From Clusia tigrina (Eukaryota; Arthropoda; Insecta; Diptera; Clusiidae), in contig OV050030.1 in assembly GCA_920105625.2 (NCBI GenBank), positions 251,007,889-251,071,888 of the forward strand: a stretch of 64,000 nt of DNA. The letters are read 5' to 3'. Position numbers and translations under genes: made by a program. Position 1 is the stretch's first letter; each line of letters begins with the position of its first letter. The notes under the pieces were generated by a model. That model was not told where the DNA came from. It saw nothing but the letters and a program-made list of their open reading frames with translations, and did no database searches. This document shows positions 41,001 through 48,528 of this stretch, piece after piece.

Positions 41001-42100
41001 CAAATGCTTGTAACTTTTTACTGGAGCGTCATATAACCTTGAAATTTTGTAACAATAAAGTACTCGAGCCTCTTGCCAATTTAAGCTATCGCTCAAAGCT
41101 ATGTTTCCCTTGAGTCCCAAATCAAAAACTGATAAAACTTCAAATGGCCCTAACTTCTATAAGGTACGTCCTACACCTATCAAAGTTTGCAACATACAAA
41201 TGCTTGTAACTTTTTACTGGATCGTCATAAAACCTTGAAATTTTGTAACAATAAAGTACTCGAGCCTCTTGTCAGTTTAAGCTATTGCTCAAAGCTATGC
41301 TACCCTTGAGTCCCAAATCAAACACTGATAAAACTTCAAATGGCCCTAACTTCTATACGGTACGTCCTACACCTATCAAAGTTTGCAACATACAAATGCT
41401 TGTAACTTTTTACTGGAGCGTCATAAAACCTTGAAACCTTGTAACAATAAAGTACTCGAGCCCCTTGTCAATTTAAGCTATCGCTCAAAGCTATGCTACC
41501 CTTGAGTCCCAAATCAAACACTGATAAAACTTCAAATGGCCCTAACTTCTATACGGTACGTCCTACACCTATCAAAGTTTGCAACATACAAATGCATGTA
41601 ACTTTTTAGTGGAGCGTCATAAAACCTGGAAATTTTGTAACAATAAAGTTCTCGAGCCTCTTGTCAATTTAAGTTATCTCTCAAAGCTATGCTACCCTTG
41701 AGTCCCAAATCAAACACTTATAAAACTTCAAATGGCCCTAACTTCTATACGGCACGTCCTACACCTATCAAAATTTGCAACATACAAATGCTTGTAACTT
41801 TTTACTGGAGCGTCATAAATACTTGAAATTTTGTAACAATAAAGTACTCGAGCCTCTTGTCAATTTAAACTATCGGTCAAAGCTATGCTACCCTTGAGTC
41901 CCAAATCCAACACTGATAAAACTTCAAATGGCCCTAACTTCTATACGGTACGTCCTACAATTATCAAAGTTTACAACATACAAATGCTTGCAACTTTTTA
42001 CTGGAGCGTCATAAAAATATGAAATTTTGTAACAATAAAGTACTCGAGCCTCTTGTCAATTTAAGCTATCGCTCAAAGCTATGCTAATCTTGAGTCCCAA
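35088..42100. repeat. Satellite with 14- and 16-monomer repeat steps
   Basis: The landmark monomer with GAGCGTCATGAAACC lies near 34,960, 37,700 and 40,840, steps of 2,744 and 3,136 bp (14 and 16 monomers). Within each step the order of variant monomers is conserved (TACAATTATCAAAG, AAAATATGAAATTTTG, GCTAATCTTGAG), with monomers gained or lost. This looks like one HOR family expanding and contracting by whole monomers. Confidence 0.7.
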
Positions 42101-43170
42101 ATCAAACTCTGATAAAACTTCAAATGGCCCTAACTTCTTTACGGTACGTCCTACACCTATCAAAGTTTGCAACATACCAATGCTTGTAACTTTTTACTGG
42201 AGCGTCATAAAACCTTGAAATTTTGTAACAATAAAGTACTCGGGCCTCTTGTCAATTTAAGTTATCGCTCAAAGCTATGCTACCCTTGAGTCCCAAATCA
42301 AACACTGATAAAACTTCAAATGACCCTAACTTCTATACGGTACGTCCTACACCTATCAAAGTTTGCAACATACATATGCTTGTAACTTTTTACTGTAGCG
42401 TCATAAAACCTTGAAATTTTGTAAAAATAAACTACTCGAGCCCCTTGTCAATTTAAGCTATCGCTCAAAGCTATGCTACCCTTGAGTCCCAAATCAAACA
42501 CTGATAAAACTTCAAATGGCCCTAACTTCTATACGGTACGTCTTACACCTATCAAAGTTTGCAACATACAAATGCTTGTAACTTTTTACTGGAGTGTCAT
42601 AAAACCTTGAAACCTTGTAACAATAAAGTACTCGAGCCCTTTGTCAATTTAAGCTATCGCTCAAAGCTATGCTACCCTTGAGTCCCAAATCAAACACTGA
42701 TAAAACTTCAAATGGCCCTAACTTCTATACGGTACGTCCTACACATATCAAAGTTTGCAACATACAAATGCTTGCAACTTTTTACTGGAGCGTCATAAAA
42801 CCTTCAAATTTTGTAACAATAAAGTACTCGAGCCTCTTCTCAATTTAAGCTATCGCTCAAATCTATGCTACCCTTGAGTCCCAAATCAAACACTGATAAA
42901 ACTTCAAATGACCCTAACTTCTATACGGTACGTCCTACACCTATCAAAGTTTGCAACATACATATGCTTGCAACTTTTTACTGGAGCGTCATAAAACCTT
43001 GAAATTTTGTAACAATAAAGTACTCGAGCCTCTTGTCAATTTAAGCTATCGCTCAAACCTATGCCACCCTTGAGTCCCAAATCAAACACTGACAAAACTT
43101 CAAATGGCCCTAACTTCTATACGGTACGTCCTACACCTATCAAAGTTTGCAACATACAAATGCTTGTAAC
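42101..43170. repeat. Heterogeneous monomers next to the retroelement, left side
   Basis: About five monomers that do not continue the long HORs. They carry scattered private changes (CGGGCC near 42,241, AAAAATAAACTACTCG near 42,424, CCTCTTCTCAATTT near 42,838, AACCTATGCCACCC near 43,066). The last monomer is cut after GCTTGTAAC, where the retroelement begins. Confidence 0.75.
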
Positions 43171-43233
43171 TTGTAAACCTAGTAACTTATGACACAGTAT
43201 AGTACCCCTTAAGCTCATGTAAACTGCATGTTA

Positions 43234-43353
43234 GGTCTTGGCACCACTTATTGGCAGCACTCGGTCATCGAACAGAGCTACGTATAAAACAATCGCTGCC
43301 GACTTCGCCCTCTTTTTTTTCCGACGACCGAACGTAAAACAGGTGCCAAGACC
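43234..43353. repeat. 12-bp inverted repeat inside the 5' LTR
   Basis: GGTCTTGGCACC at 43,234-43,245 is the exact reverse complement of GGTGCCAAGACC at 43,342-43,353. The arms are 96 bp apart and enclose the TATA box. Both arms recur in the right LTR at 48,209-48,220 and 48,318-48,329. Its role is unknown; an RNA hairpin or paired protein sites are possible. Confidence 0.85.
43283..43289 (+). promoter_or_regulatory. Putative TATA box, 5' LTR
   Basis: TATAAAA lies about 110 bp into the LTR. Transcription would be expected to begin about 25-30 bp downstream, near the pyrimidine tract; no clear initiator motif is seen there. The same motif is in the right LTR at 48,258-48,264. Confidence 0.55.
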
Positions 43354-43387
43354 GCGGTAAAAAGAAAAAACAATAATTTCGCTATAA

Positions 43388-43393
43388 AATAAA
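43388..43393 (+). promoter_or_regulatory. Putative polyadenylation signal in LTR
   Basis: AATAAA lies in an A-rich stretch near the LTR end. The copy in the right LTR (48,364-48,369) is the one that would end the genomic transcript. A second AATAAAA at 43,447 is in the leader and probably not used. Confidence 0.4.
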
Positions 43394-43416
43394 AGAAAAA
43401 CTTAAATTGTCTAAAA

Positions 43417-43442
43417 CTCAGATGTGGGGTAGTTTAAACCCA
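43417..43442 (+). other. Putative tRNA-Leu-like primer-binding site
   Basis: The string CTCAGATGTGGGG followed by TTTAAACCCA resembles the reverse complement of the 3' end of insect tRNA-Leu (from memory: TCAGAAGTGGGAT, then TCGAACCCA), with mismatches and a small insertion. mdg3-type elements are known to use tRNA-Leu. The match is imperfect and begins without the usual TGG, so the call is tentative. Confidence 0.35.
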
Positions 43443-43510
43443 AATCAATAAAACATAAAATTAAAATTTTTTTTCAATAAAATAAGCGATTTATCCTGAT
43501 TATCCGGATT
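43443..43510 (+). other. AT-rich 5' leader before gag
   Basis: 68 bp of untranslated leader between the putative primer site and the gag ATG, containing an A-rich stretch and a run of eight T. No upstream ATG is seen. The same leader is repeated at 48,419-48,486. Confidence 0.6.
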
Positions 43511-44119
43511 ATGACGACTCGCTCAAAGCAGACGCTGGCAAATGCCAAGGAGGAGCTTCCGCTGCCGGCGACAACAAAAGAACGCAAGAATTCCGCTAAT
43601 TTGCCGAGTGCTGATGGAGATGAAGTTGATGTTGCGAAAGGCGTTATTGGTGGAGCGCCGGCTAATGTGAATTCGAAGCTGCCGAAAAACGTCACTAATA
43701 CGCTCAGTGCTGAAGGAAACAATGCCGATTTGCTGAAAGGCGCTGCAGGTGGGGCGCCAAATGTTGAAAACTATGCTACCAATGCTGAATCTATAACAGG
43801 CTCCATGGATGATGACGAACTAGATCTTGAGCTGGAGATACTAAGAAAGCAGTTTGAAATTCTGGAGCTCCGTCGCAAAATCGCTGCGGCTCAATTAGAT
43901 ACTGTGCCGCACGTTAACGCTGGGGTTGCTAACGTCAAGCGAGCCGATTTCAGCGAAATCGAGCACGCCATTCCGAAGTTCTCTGGGGACAGCCAGATCC
44001 AGACGGTGAAACATTTTTTCAAGGATTTTGAGGAGATTATGCAGACTGTCAGCGCCGATGAGCGCTTGAAGCTACTGAGTCTGCACGCTCTCTTACCGGC
44101 ACGGCACGGTTGTTTCTGA
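43511..44119 (+). pseudogene. gag: Gag, N-terminal part, frame broken at its end
   Basis: Structural protein of the retrotransposon particle. It opens with ATG in the context GGATTATGA and stays open for 202 codons. Residues 1-90 are low complexity and contain an internal duplication: S-A-x-G followed by K-G-x-x-G-G-A-P at about residues 33-50 and again at 66-83. Residues 101-129 are acidic then basic and leucine-rich, a likely coiled coil. From about 147 a capsid-like segment begins (IPKFSGDSQIQTVKHFF). Similarity to Gag stops near residue 195, and the capsid continues in the frame one base back from about 44,095. This indicates a single-base deletion around 44,090-44,096; the remaining residues to the stop are out of frame. 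A programmed frameshift is unlikely because the break falls inside the capsid domain. Confidence 0.9.
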
Positions 44120-46272
44120 CAACCACTTCAGCTTTAAAATACGAAGATTTAAAATGTGATCTCATTAACGAATTCGATGTGTCTGTCTCCCGGCTTGATG
44201 TGTACAAAATTTTAGCACAACGTCGTTGGATTCGACAAGACGAGTCGATGCACAGTTATGTACTAACTATGCAGGCTATAGCGAAGCAATCAGACATTGA
44301 AGAAGCCGAAGTTGTCGATTTCATTATTGACGGTATTGGAAATAGTGACGTTAATGTGAATCTGCTGGCCAATGCGCGTACTATTGACGAACTGAAGCGC
44401 CTTATCAAGCGATACCAATGCCGTTATTTGACTCCACGTGCCGACCCCAACGTGACTTTCACTGTCAAACGTGATGCCGCTGCTATACCTCGTGCCGTCG
44501 TCACAAATCGCGCAGTTCCATCAAGAAATCCTGTGCCGAAACCAGGTGGAGAAAAAGATGTGACTCTATGTTTTAATTGTTCGCAAACCGGACACATCAA
44601 ACCAAACTGCCCGTATAATCTGCGCCAAAATGGTTCATGCTTCAGGTGCTGGCGTATGGGCCACGATCACCGCTCTTGCCCCAATGCGCGGAAAATTCTG
44701 ACCAAGAAGACACCAATGAACAATGATAGAGATGATGCTTTCCAAGTTGCTGCAGTTGAGGACGACGATACATCTGAAGAATGCAGTGACATAATATCCA
44801 CATTTAATCTGGTAGGTATTGCATTTAAGATAGATTCAGTGAAGAGTGCAAATTTTAACGAATTTTTTTCTCTTTTTGACACCGGTAGCGCGGCTAGTTT
44901 TATGCGAGAATCCTGTGCTCCAAAACCAAAATTGCCTACAAGGCCAAGATCATCCAAATATTTTGGAATTGGTGGACGCCGTTTAAAAATTATTGATGAA
45001 ATACAATGTGAAGTTAAATTTAAAAATATAGTTAAGAATATTAATATTATAATTTTGCCGGATGAAATGATGTTAATGCCAGTTATTTTAGGCAGAAATT
45101 TTTTAAGTTCTTTCAATATACATTTAACTAATTTGAAATTACGCTACAATAAAGCAAAATTAATGAATTTAAACAAAAAGAAAAATATTTGCACTCTTCC
45201 TCTGGATAATTCTTTTTCAGTTCTCAGTAACCTTGGTCTTTTGAAAAATGATTTTGAGGGTGGACTTTCAACGGAGGTTGAGTTAAGTGATAATCCAAGC
45301 ACCAATAGTGACGTTCCGTATGTTTTTGGTATTGATATTGCGCCTGACGATAAAATAGATATTGATAACAATTTAGTAAAATTTTCGTATGGTGAACTGA
45401 GGAAACTAATTGTAGATTCGTATATATCGCCGAAAAAAATTGAAACGGAGTCAGTGGAATTTAAAATGAAAATACATTTAACTTCGAATGTACCTTTTTA
45501 TTGCCCGCCGCGCCGTCTTTCCTATTTAGAACGAAAAGAAGTGCATTCAATTGTCGAAGAGTTGCAACGTGACGGTATTATACGCCCAAGTCATTCACCC
45601 TACGCTTCCGCCATTGTATTGGTTAAAAAGAAAAATGGTAACACAAGAATGTGCGTCGACTATCGCGGGTTAAATAAAATTACTGTTCGCGACAATTATC
45701 CACTGCCGTTAATAGAAGATTGTGTAGACTATTTAGAAGGTTGCAAAATTTTTTCTGTTTTATATCTAAAAAGTGGATTTCACCAAGTTAGTATGTCAGA
45801 AGGGTCAATCCCATATACTGCATTTGTGACTCCTAATGGGCAGTATGAATATTTAAAAATGCCTTTTGGGCTCAAGAATGCCCCTGCAGTATTTCAGCGA
45901 TTTATAAACAACATATTTCGCGATTTAGTTGAAAATAGGAGAATAATCATTTATATGGATGGTATTCTAATTGCAAGCAAGAATTTTTCCGAGCATAAAA
46001 TTTTAGTTGAAATGGTTTTACGACGCATAACGAGTTGTAAACTGAAACTCAATCTCTCCAAGTGTAAGATTGGTTATGAAAGAATAGAGTATTTAGGTTT
46101 TTCTGTGTCCGCTTATGGAATATCACCAAGTGAATCACATGTCGCCGCCATAAAGAACTATCCTTTACCGACTAATCAGAAAGAACTGAATTCATGCGTC
46201 GGTCTGTTTTCATATTTTCGACGTTTGTGCCGTCTTTTTCCAGTATTGCAAAGCCATTACTTAATTTACTGA
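44110..46272 (+). pseudogene. pol: Gag C-terminus, protease and reverse transcriptase, inactivated
   Basis: Continuation of the polyprotein after the first break; the true reading is open from about 44,095 and the listed start is a TTG, not a real initiator. Capsid C-terminal sequence fills residues 1-110. Two zinc knuckles of form C-x2-C-x4-H-x4-C lie at about 154-167 and 177-190 (nucleocapsid). The aspartic protease has its D-T-G triad at 257-259 and the later ILG motif near 326. The reverse transcriptase spans roughly 455-665: VDYRGLN, MPFGLKNAP (584-592) and YLGF are intact. The first catalytic Asp (L-D-L in the family) is Tyr at 552 (codon TAT, 45,763). The second Asp of Y-x-D-D is Gly at 618 (codon GGT, 45,961). 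Only Asp617 of the three metal ligands remains, so the enzyme should be dead. The frame breaks again near 46,220-46,226, and the remaining residues to the stop at 46,272 are out of frame. Confidence 0.93.
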
Positions 46273-47237
46273 AGAGAGATTCCGAATTCTGCCTAGACGA
46301 AAAATGTACTTCTTCATTCAATGAATTAAAAGCAAGATTGGCTAAACCGCCGATTCTTTCAATATATACTCCAACTAGAGAAACTGAATTACACTGTGAT
46401 GCTAGCTCACTAGGTTTTGGTGCCGTCTTATTGCAAAGACAGGACGACAAAAAATTGCTTCCCATTTCATACTTTTCGAAAACAACGTCTGCGGCAGAAT
46501 CTAAATATCACAGTTTTGAATTAGAAACGCTTGCTATAATTTATGCTCTAAGAAGATTCAGAGTTTATTTGGAAGGAATTCCTTTCAAAATAGTGACGGA
46601 TTGTAGTTCATTAACTCTGGCGTTGGAAAAAAGAAATGTGAACCCTAGAATTGCCAGATGGGCTTTAGAGCTTGAAAATTACAATTATTCCATACAACAT
46701 AGGAGTGGTGCCGCGATGGGCCACGCAGATGCCCTGAGCAGGTGTCAAATTGCGTCAATATTAGACTCCGGTGATATAGATTTTCAAATACAAATAGCGC
46801 AGGAACGTGATGACGTCATAAAAAAATTGATACTTAATTTAGAAACAAAAAAAGTTGATGATTTTGAACTTACAGATGGAATGGTTTTTAGAAAAAAAAA
46901 TGATGGAAGTAAGGCTTTGTATGTACCCCATGAAATGGAGGATAACGTCATTAGATTAATTCATGAAAAAATTGGACATCAAGCTGTGGATAAATGTTAT
47001 GAAAAGATGAGTTCATATTACTGGTTTCCAGGTATGCGTCAAAAAATAGAAAAATTTATACGAAGTTGCATCAAGTGCTTTATGTACGCAACACCAGTAA
47101 GAGTACGTGAGCGGAATTTGTATAGTATTCCTAAGCTACCATTGCCGTTTGATACTATACACATTGATCATTTTGGTCCATTGCCGTCATTAACTTCCAA
47201 AAGAAAACATATTTTGGCGCGTTCACTAAGTTTGTAA
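46194..47237 (+). pseudogene. pol: RNase H and N-terminal integrase, frame broken at both ends
   Basis: Third section of the polyprotein. The ATG at 46,194 is not a true start: real pol sequence resumes about ten codons in, near 46,224, with the RT-RNase H connection (SFSSIAKPLLNLL). RNase H catalytic residues are all present: Asp69 in HCDAS, Glu109 or Glu111 in SFELETLA, Asp136 in VTDCSSL and Asp179 in HADALSR. The integrase zinc domain follows: His257, His262, Cys292 and Cys295, spacing H-x4-H-x29-C-x2-C. The first core Asp is residue 325 in HIDHFGPL. Similarity ends near 47,213 and the last residues are out of frame. Confidence 0.92.
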
Positions 47238-48025
47238 AATTATATCCAACAAACTCAACTAGTACTAAAGAAGTCACTTCCGCTCTCGACAAATATTTTA
47301 GTTACTTTAGCCGTCCCAAACGAGTGATTTCGGACAGAGGAAAATGTTTTACTTCTTTAGAATTTGAAGACTTTCTCATAAAGCACAATATACAACATGT
47401 AAAAGTTGCCGTAGCTTCCCCTCAAGCAAACGGTCAAGTGGAACGGGTTATTTGGGTAATTAAATCCATGTTAGGAAAATTGAGTAACCCAATAAACCAT
47501 GCCGATTGGTCAAATAAATTACTGCAGGTTGAATATGCAATTAACAACTCAGTTCACGCAACGACAAAAAATACCCCAAGTATGCTACTTTTTGGCACCG
47601 AACAACGTGGACAAATAGTAGATGAACTTACAGAATACTTAGAAAATAAAATTAATACCGGAAGTGAGCGTAATTTGGCTCATATCCGTACGAGTGCCGC
47701 GAATGCAATTGTTAATTCTCAAGAATATAATTTAAAATATTTTCTGAAGCATAGTGCGGAAGCAAAAACTTATGACGTTGGTAATTTTGTAGTGATTAGA
47801 AACGTTGACAATATCATTGGGACGAACAAAAAATTTGTTCCTAAATATCGAGGACCATATGTAGTACATAAGAAATTGGGAAATGATCGCTATGTGATAC
47901 GCGATATTGATAATTGTCAATTGACTCAACTTCCGTATGATGGGGTAACAGAAGCTAATCGGATGCGAAAATGGCTATTAAAGGCATATGATAAGGCAAA
48001 AGACACTGATATACCGAAATTATGA
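47219..48025 (+). pseudogene. pol: Integrase core and C-terminal domain, no start codon
   Basis: Final section of the polyprotein, open from about 47,219 to a TGA at 48,023-48,025; a GTG at 47,324 would be an artificial start. It begins with AFTKF, continues to the second catalytic Asp (VISDRGKCF, codon at 47,333) and the catalytic Glu (NGQVERV, codon at 47,441). Their spacing is D-x35-E, the classical value. The C-terminal region carries a GPY/F-type module (KYRGPYVVHKKLG) found in Ty3/gypsy integrases. There is no chromodomain and no envelope gene after it. Compared with the family, the residues just before AFTKF are missing, so the third break seems to be a small deletion of more than one base. 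The three integrase acid residues are all kept. Confidence 0.9.
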
Positions 48026-48110
48026 TTTGACGATTGTTATATTTTATTTACGCTTTAAAGTTACATTTAAGTATTTTTCTATCTTTACATTAAGTAGCTG
48101 CTAACTTTAA

Positions 48111-48128
48111 TTGATCGAGGTCGATCAA
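48111..48128. repeat. Perfect 8-bp hairpin
   Basis: TTGATCGA, a GG spacer and TCGATCAA form an exact inverted repeat just upstream of the right LTR. A two-base loop is too tight for a full RNA stem, so some terminal pairs would open. Function unknown. Confidence 0.7.
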
Positions 48129-48130
48129 CT

Positions 48131-48145
48131 GTCAGATTGGCCGAG
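48131..48145 (+). other. tRNA-Leu-like 5' end abutting the right LTR
   Basis: GTCAGATTGGCCGAG matches the 5' end of insect tRNA-Leu as I recall it (GTCAGGATGGCCGAG) at 13 of 15 positions, and TTGGCCGAG resembles a pol III A box. The rest of a tRNA is absent, so this is not a tRNA gene. Confidence 0.4.
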
Positions 48146-48146
48146 T

Positions 48147-48392
48147 TGTAAACCTAGTAACTTATGACACAGTATAGTACCCCTTAAGCTCATGTAAACT
48201 GCATGTTAGGTCTTGGCACCACTTATTGGCAGCACTCGGTCATCGAACAGAGCTACGTATAAAACAATCGCTGCCGACTTCGCCCTCTCTTTTCTTCCGA
48301 CGACCGAACGTAAAACAGGTGCCAAGACCGCGGTAAAAAGAAAAAACAATAATTTCGCTATAAAATAAAAGAAAAACTTAAATTGTCTAAAA
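48147..48392 (+). repeat. Right LTR
   Basis: Near-exact copy of the left LTR at an offset of 4,975 bp, changing to 4,976 after the pyrimidine tract. It carries the same TATA box, 12-bp inverted repeat and AATAAA. It serves as the 3' LTR of the full element and, since leader and gag sequence follow it, also looks like the 5' LTR of a truncated second element. Confidence 0.75.
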
Positions 48393-48528
48393 CTCAGATG
48401 TGGGGTAGTTTAAACCCAAATCAATAAAACATAAAATTAAAATTTTTTTTCAATAAAATAAGCGATTTATCCTGATTATCCGGATTATGACGACTCGCTC
48501 AAAGCAGACGCTGGCAAATGCCAAGGAG
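48393..48528 (+). pseudogene. gag: Leader and first 14 gag codons of a truncated second copy
   Basis: Identical to 43,417-43,552. It includes the putative primer site, the leader and an ATG at 48,487 with 14 gag codons, after which the sequence switches to satellite (TCA TAA follows, an immediate stop). The switch is at GGAG, which the satellite also has in ACTGGAGCGTCATAAA, so the join shows microhomology. This is best read as the remnant of a tandem element whose body was lost by recombination with satellite. Confidence 0.8.

Larger units (their letters stand above)
1..43170. repeat. 196-bp satellite array, left arm
   Basis: About 220 tandem monomers, all in one orientation. Period read directly: the motif CTACACCTATCAAAG at base 2 recurs at 198, and distances between equivalent variant sites are multiples of 196 within a few bases. 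Monomers carry conserved blocks such as TTTGCAACATACAAATGC, GGAGCGTCATAAAACC, AAGTACTCGAGCCT and TATGCTACCCTTGAGTCCC. Most differences between monomers are single substitutions; small indels are rare. No gene lies inside. The base composition is AT-rich with short A and T tracts. Such an array is typical of centromeric or pericentromeric heterochromatin, but the location is an inference. I do not recognise the family by name. Confidence 0.97.
43172..43416 (+). repeat. 5' LTR (left terminal repeat)
   Basis: Starts with TGTAAACC immediately after satellite and is repeated at 48,147 with nearly perfect identity. The only differences are in a pyrimidine tract near 43,310-43,320, where the left copy is a T run and the right copy has two C interruptions and one extra base. 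The left edge is firm. The right edge is set just before the putative primer-binding site and is uncertain, because the sequence there does not end in CA and the identity continues to 43,552. The LTR holds a TATA box, an AATAAA signal and a 12-bp inverted repeat. Confidence 0.75.
48026..48146 (+). other. Short 3' non-coding region before the right LTR
   Basis: AT-rich and without an open frame of note. It ends with a perfect 8-bp hairpin and a tRNA-Leu-like string. A purine run (polypurine tract), normally found directly upstream of a 3' LTR, is not seen. Confidence 0.6.
43171..48528 (+). mobile_element. Ty3/gypsy-type LTR retrotransposon, degenerate, with partial second copy
   Basis: A single non-satellite insertion of 5.36 kb. 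Order: LTR, leader, gag, protease, reverse transcriptase, RNase H, integrase, short 3' region, LTR, then a repeat of the leader and first 14 gag codons. Integrase following RNase H places it in Ty3/gypsy (Metaviridae) rather than Ty1/copia. There is no envelope frame: only about 120 bp separate the pol stop from the right LTR. A single gag-pol frame, two CCHC knuckles and a tRNA-Leu-like primer site fit mdg3/blastopia-like insect elements, but this placement is from family knowledge and not from a search. The coding frame is interrupted three times and the polymerase active site is altered, so the copy cannot be autonomous. Confidence 0.95.

Noticed and set aside
1..43170. CRISPR array
   Set aside because: The 196-bp units are similar along their whole length, with no short conserved repeat separated by unique spacers, no cas genes, and a eukaryotic retroelement inside.
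44080..44120. Programmed ribosomal frameshift between gag and pol
   Set aside because: The break is within the capsid region, well before the zinc knuckles and protease, and no slippery heptamer is seen. Two further breaks of the same kind occur in pol.
44667..47929. Minus-strand frames opposite gag-pol (44,667-45,116; 45,144-45,371; 46,172-46,465; 47,732-47,929) and opposite gag at 43,474-43,722
   Set aside because: They lie antisense to clear retroelement domains, show no recognisable motif of their own, and are shadows of the real frame.
48026..48146. Envelope gene (errantivirus) after pol
   Set aside because: Only about 120 bp lie between the integrase stop and the right LTR, with no open frame of useful length.
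48131..48160. tRNA-Leu gene
   Set aside because: Only the first 15 or so bases resemble a tRNA; the sequence then becomes the LTR, with no anticodon arm or T arm.
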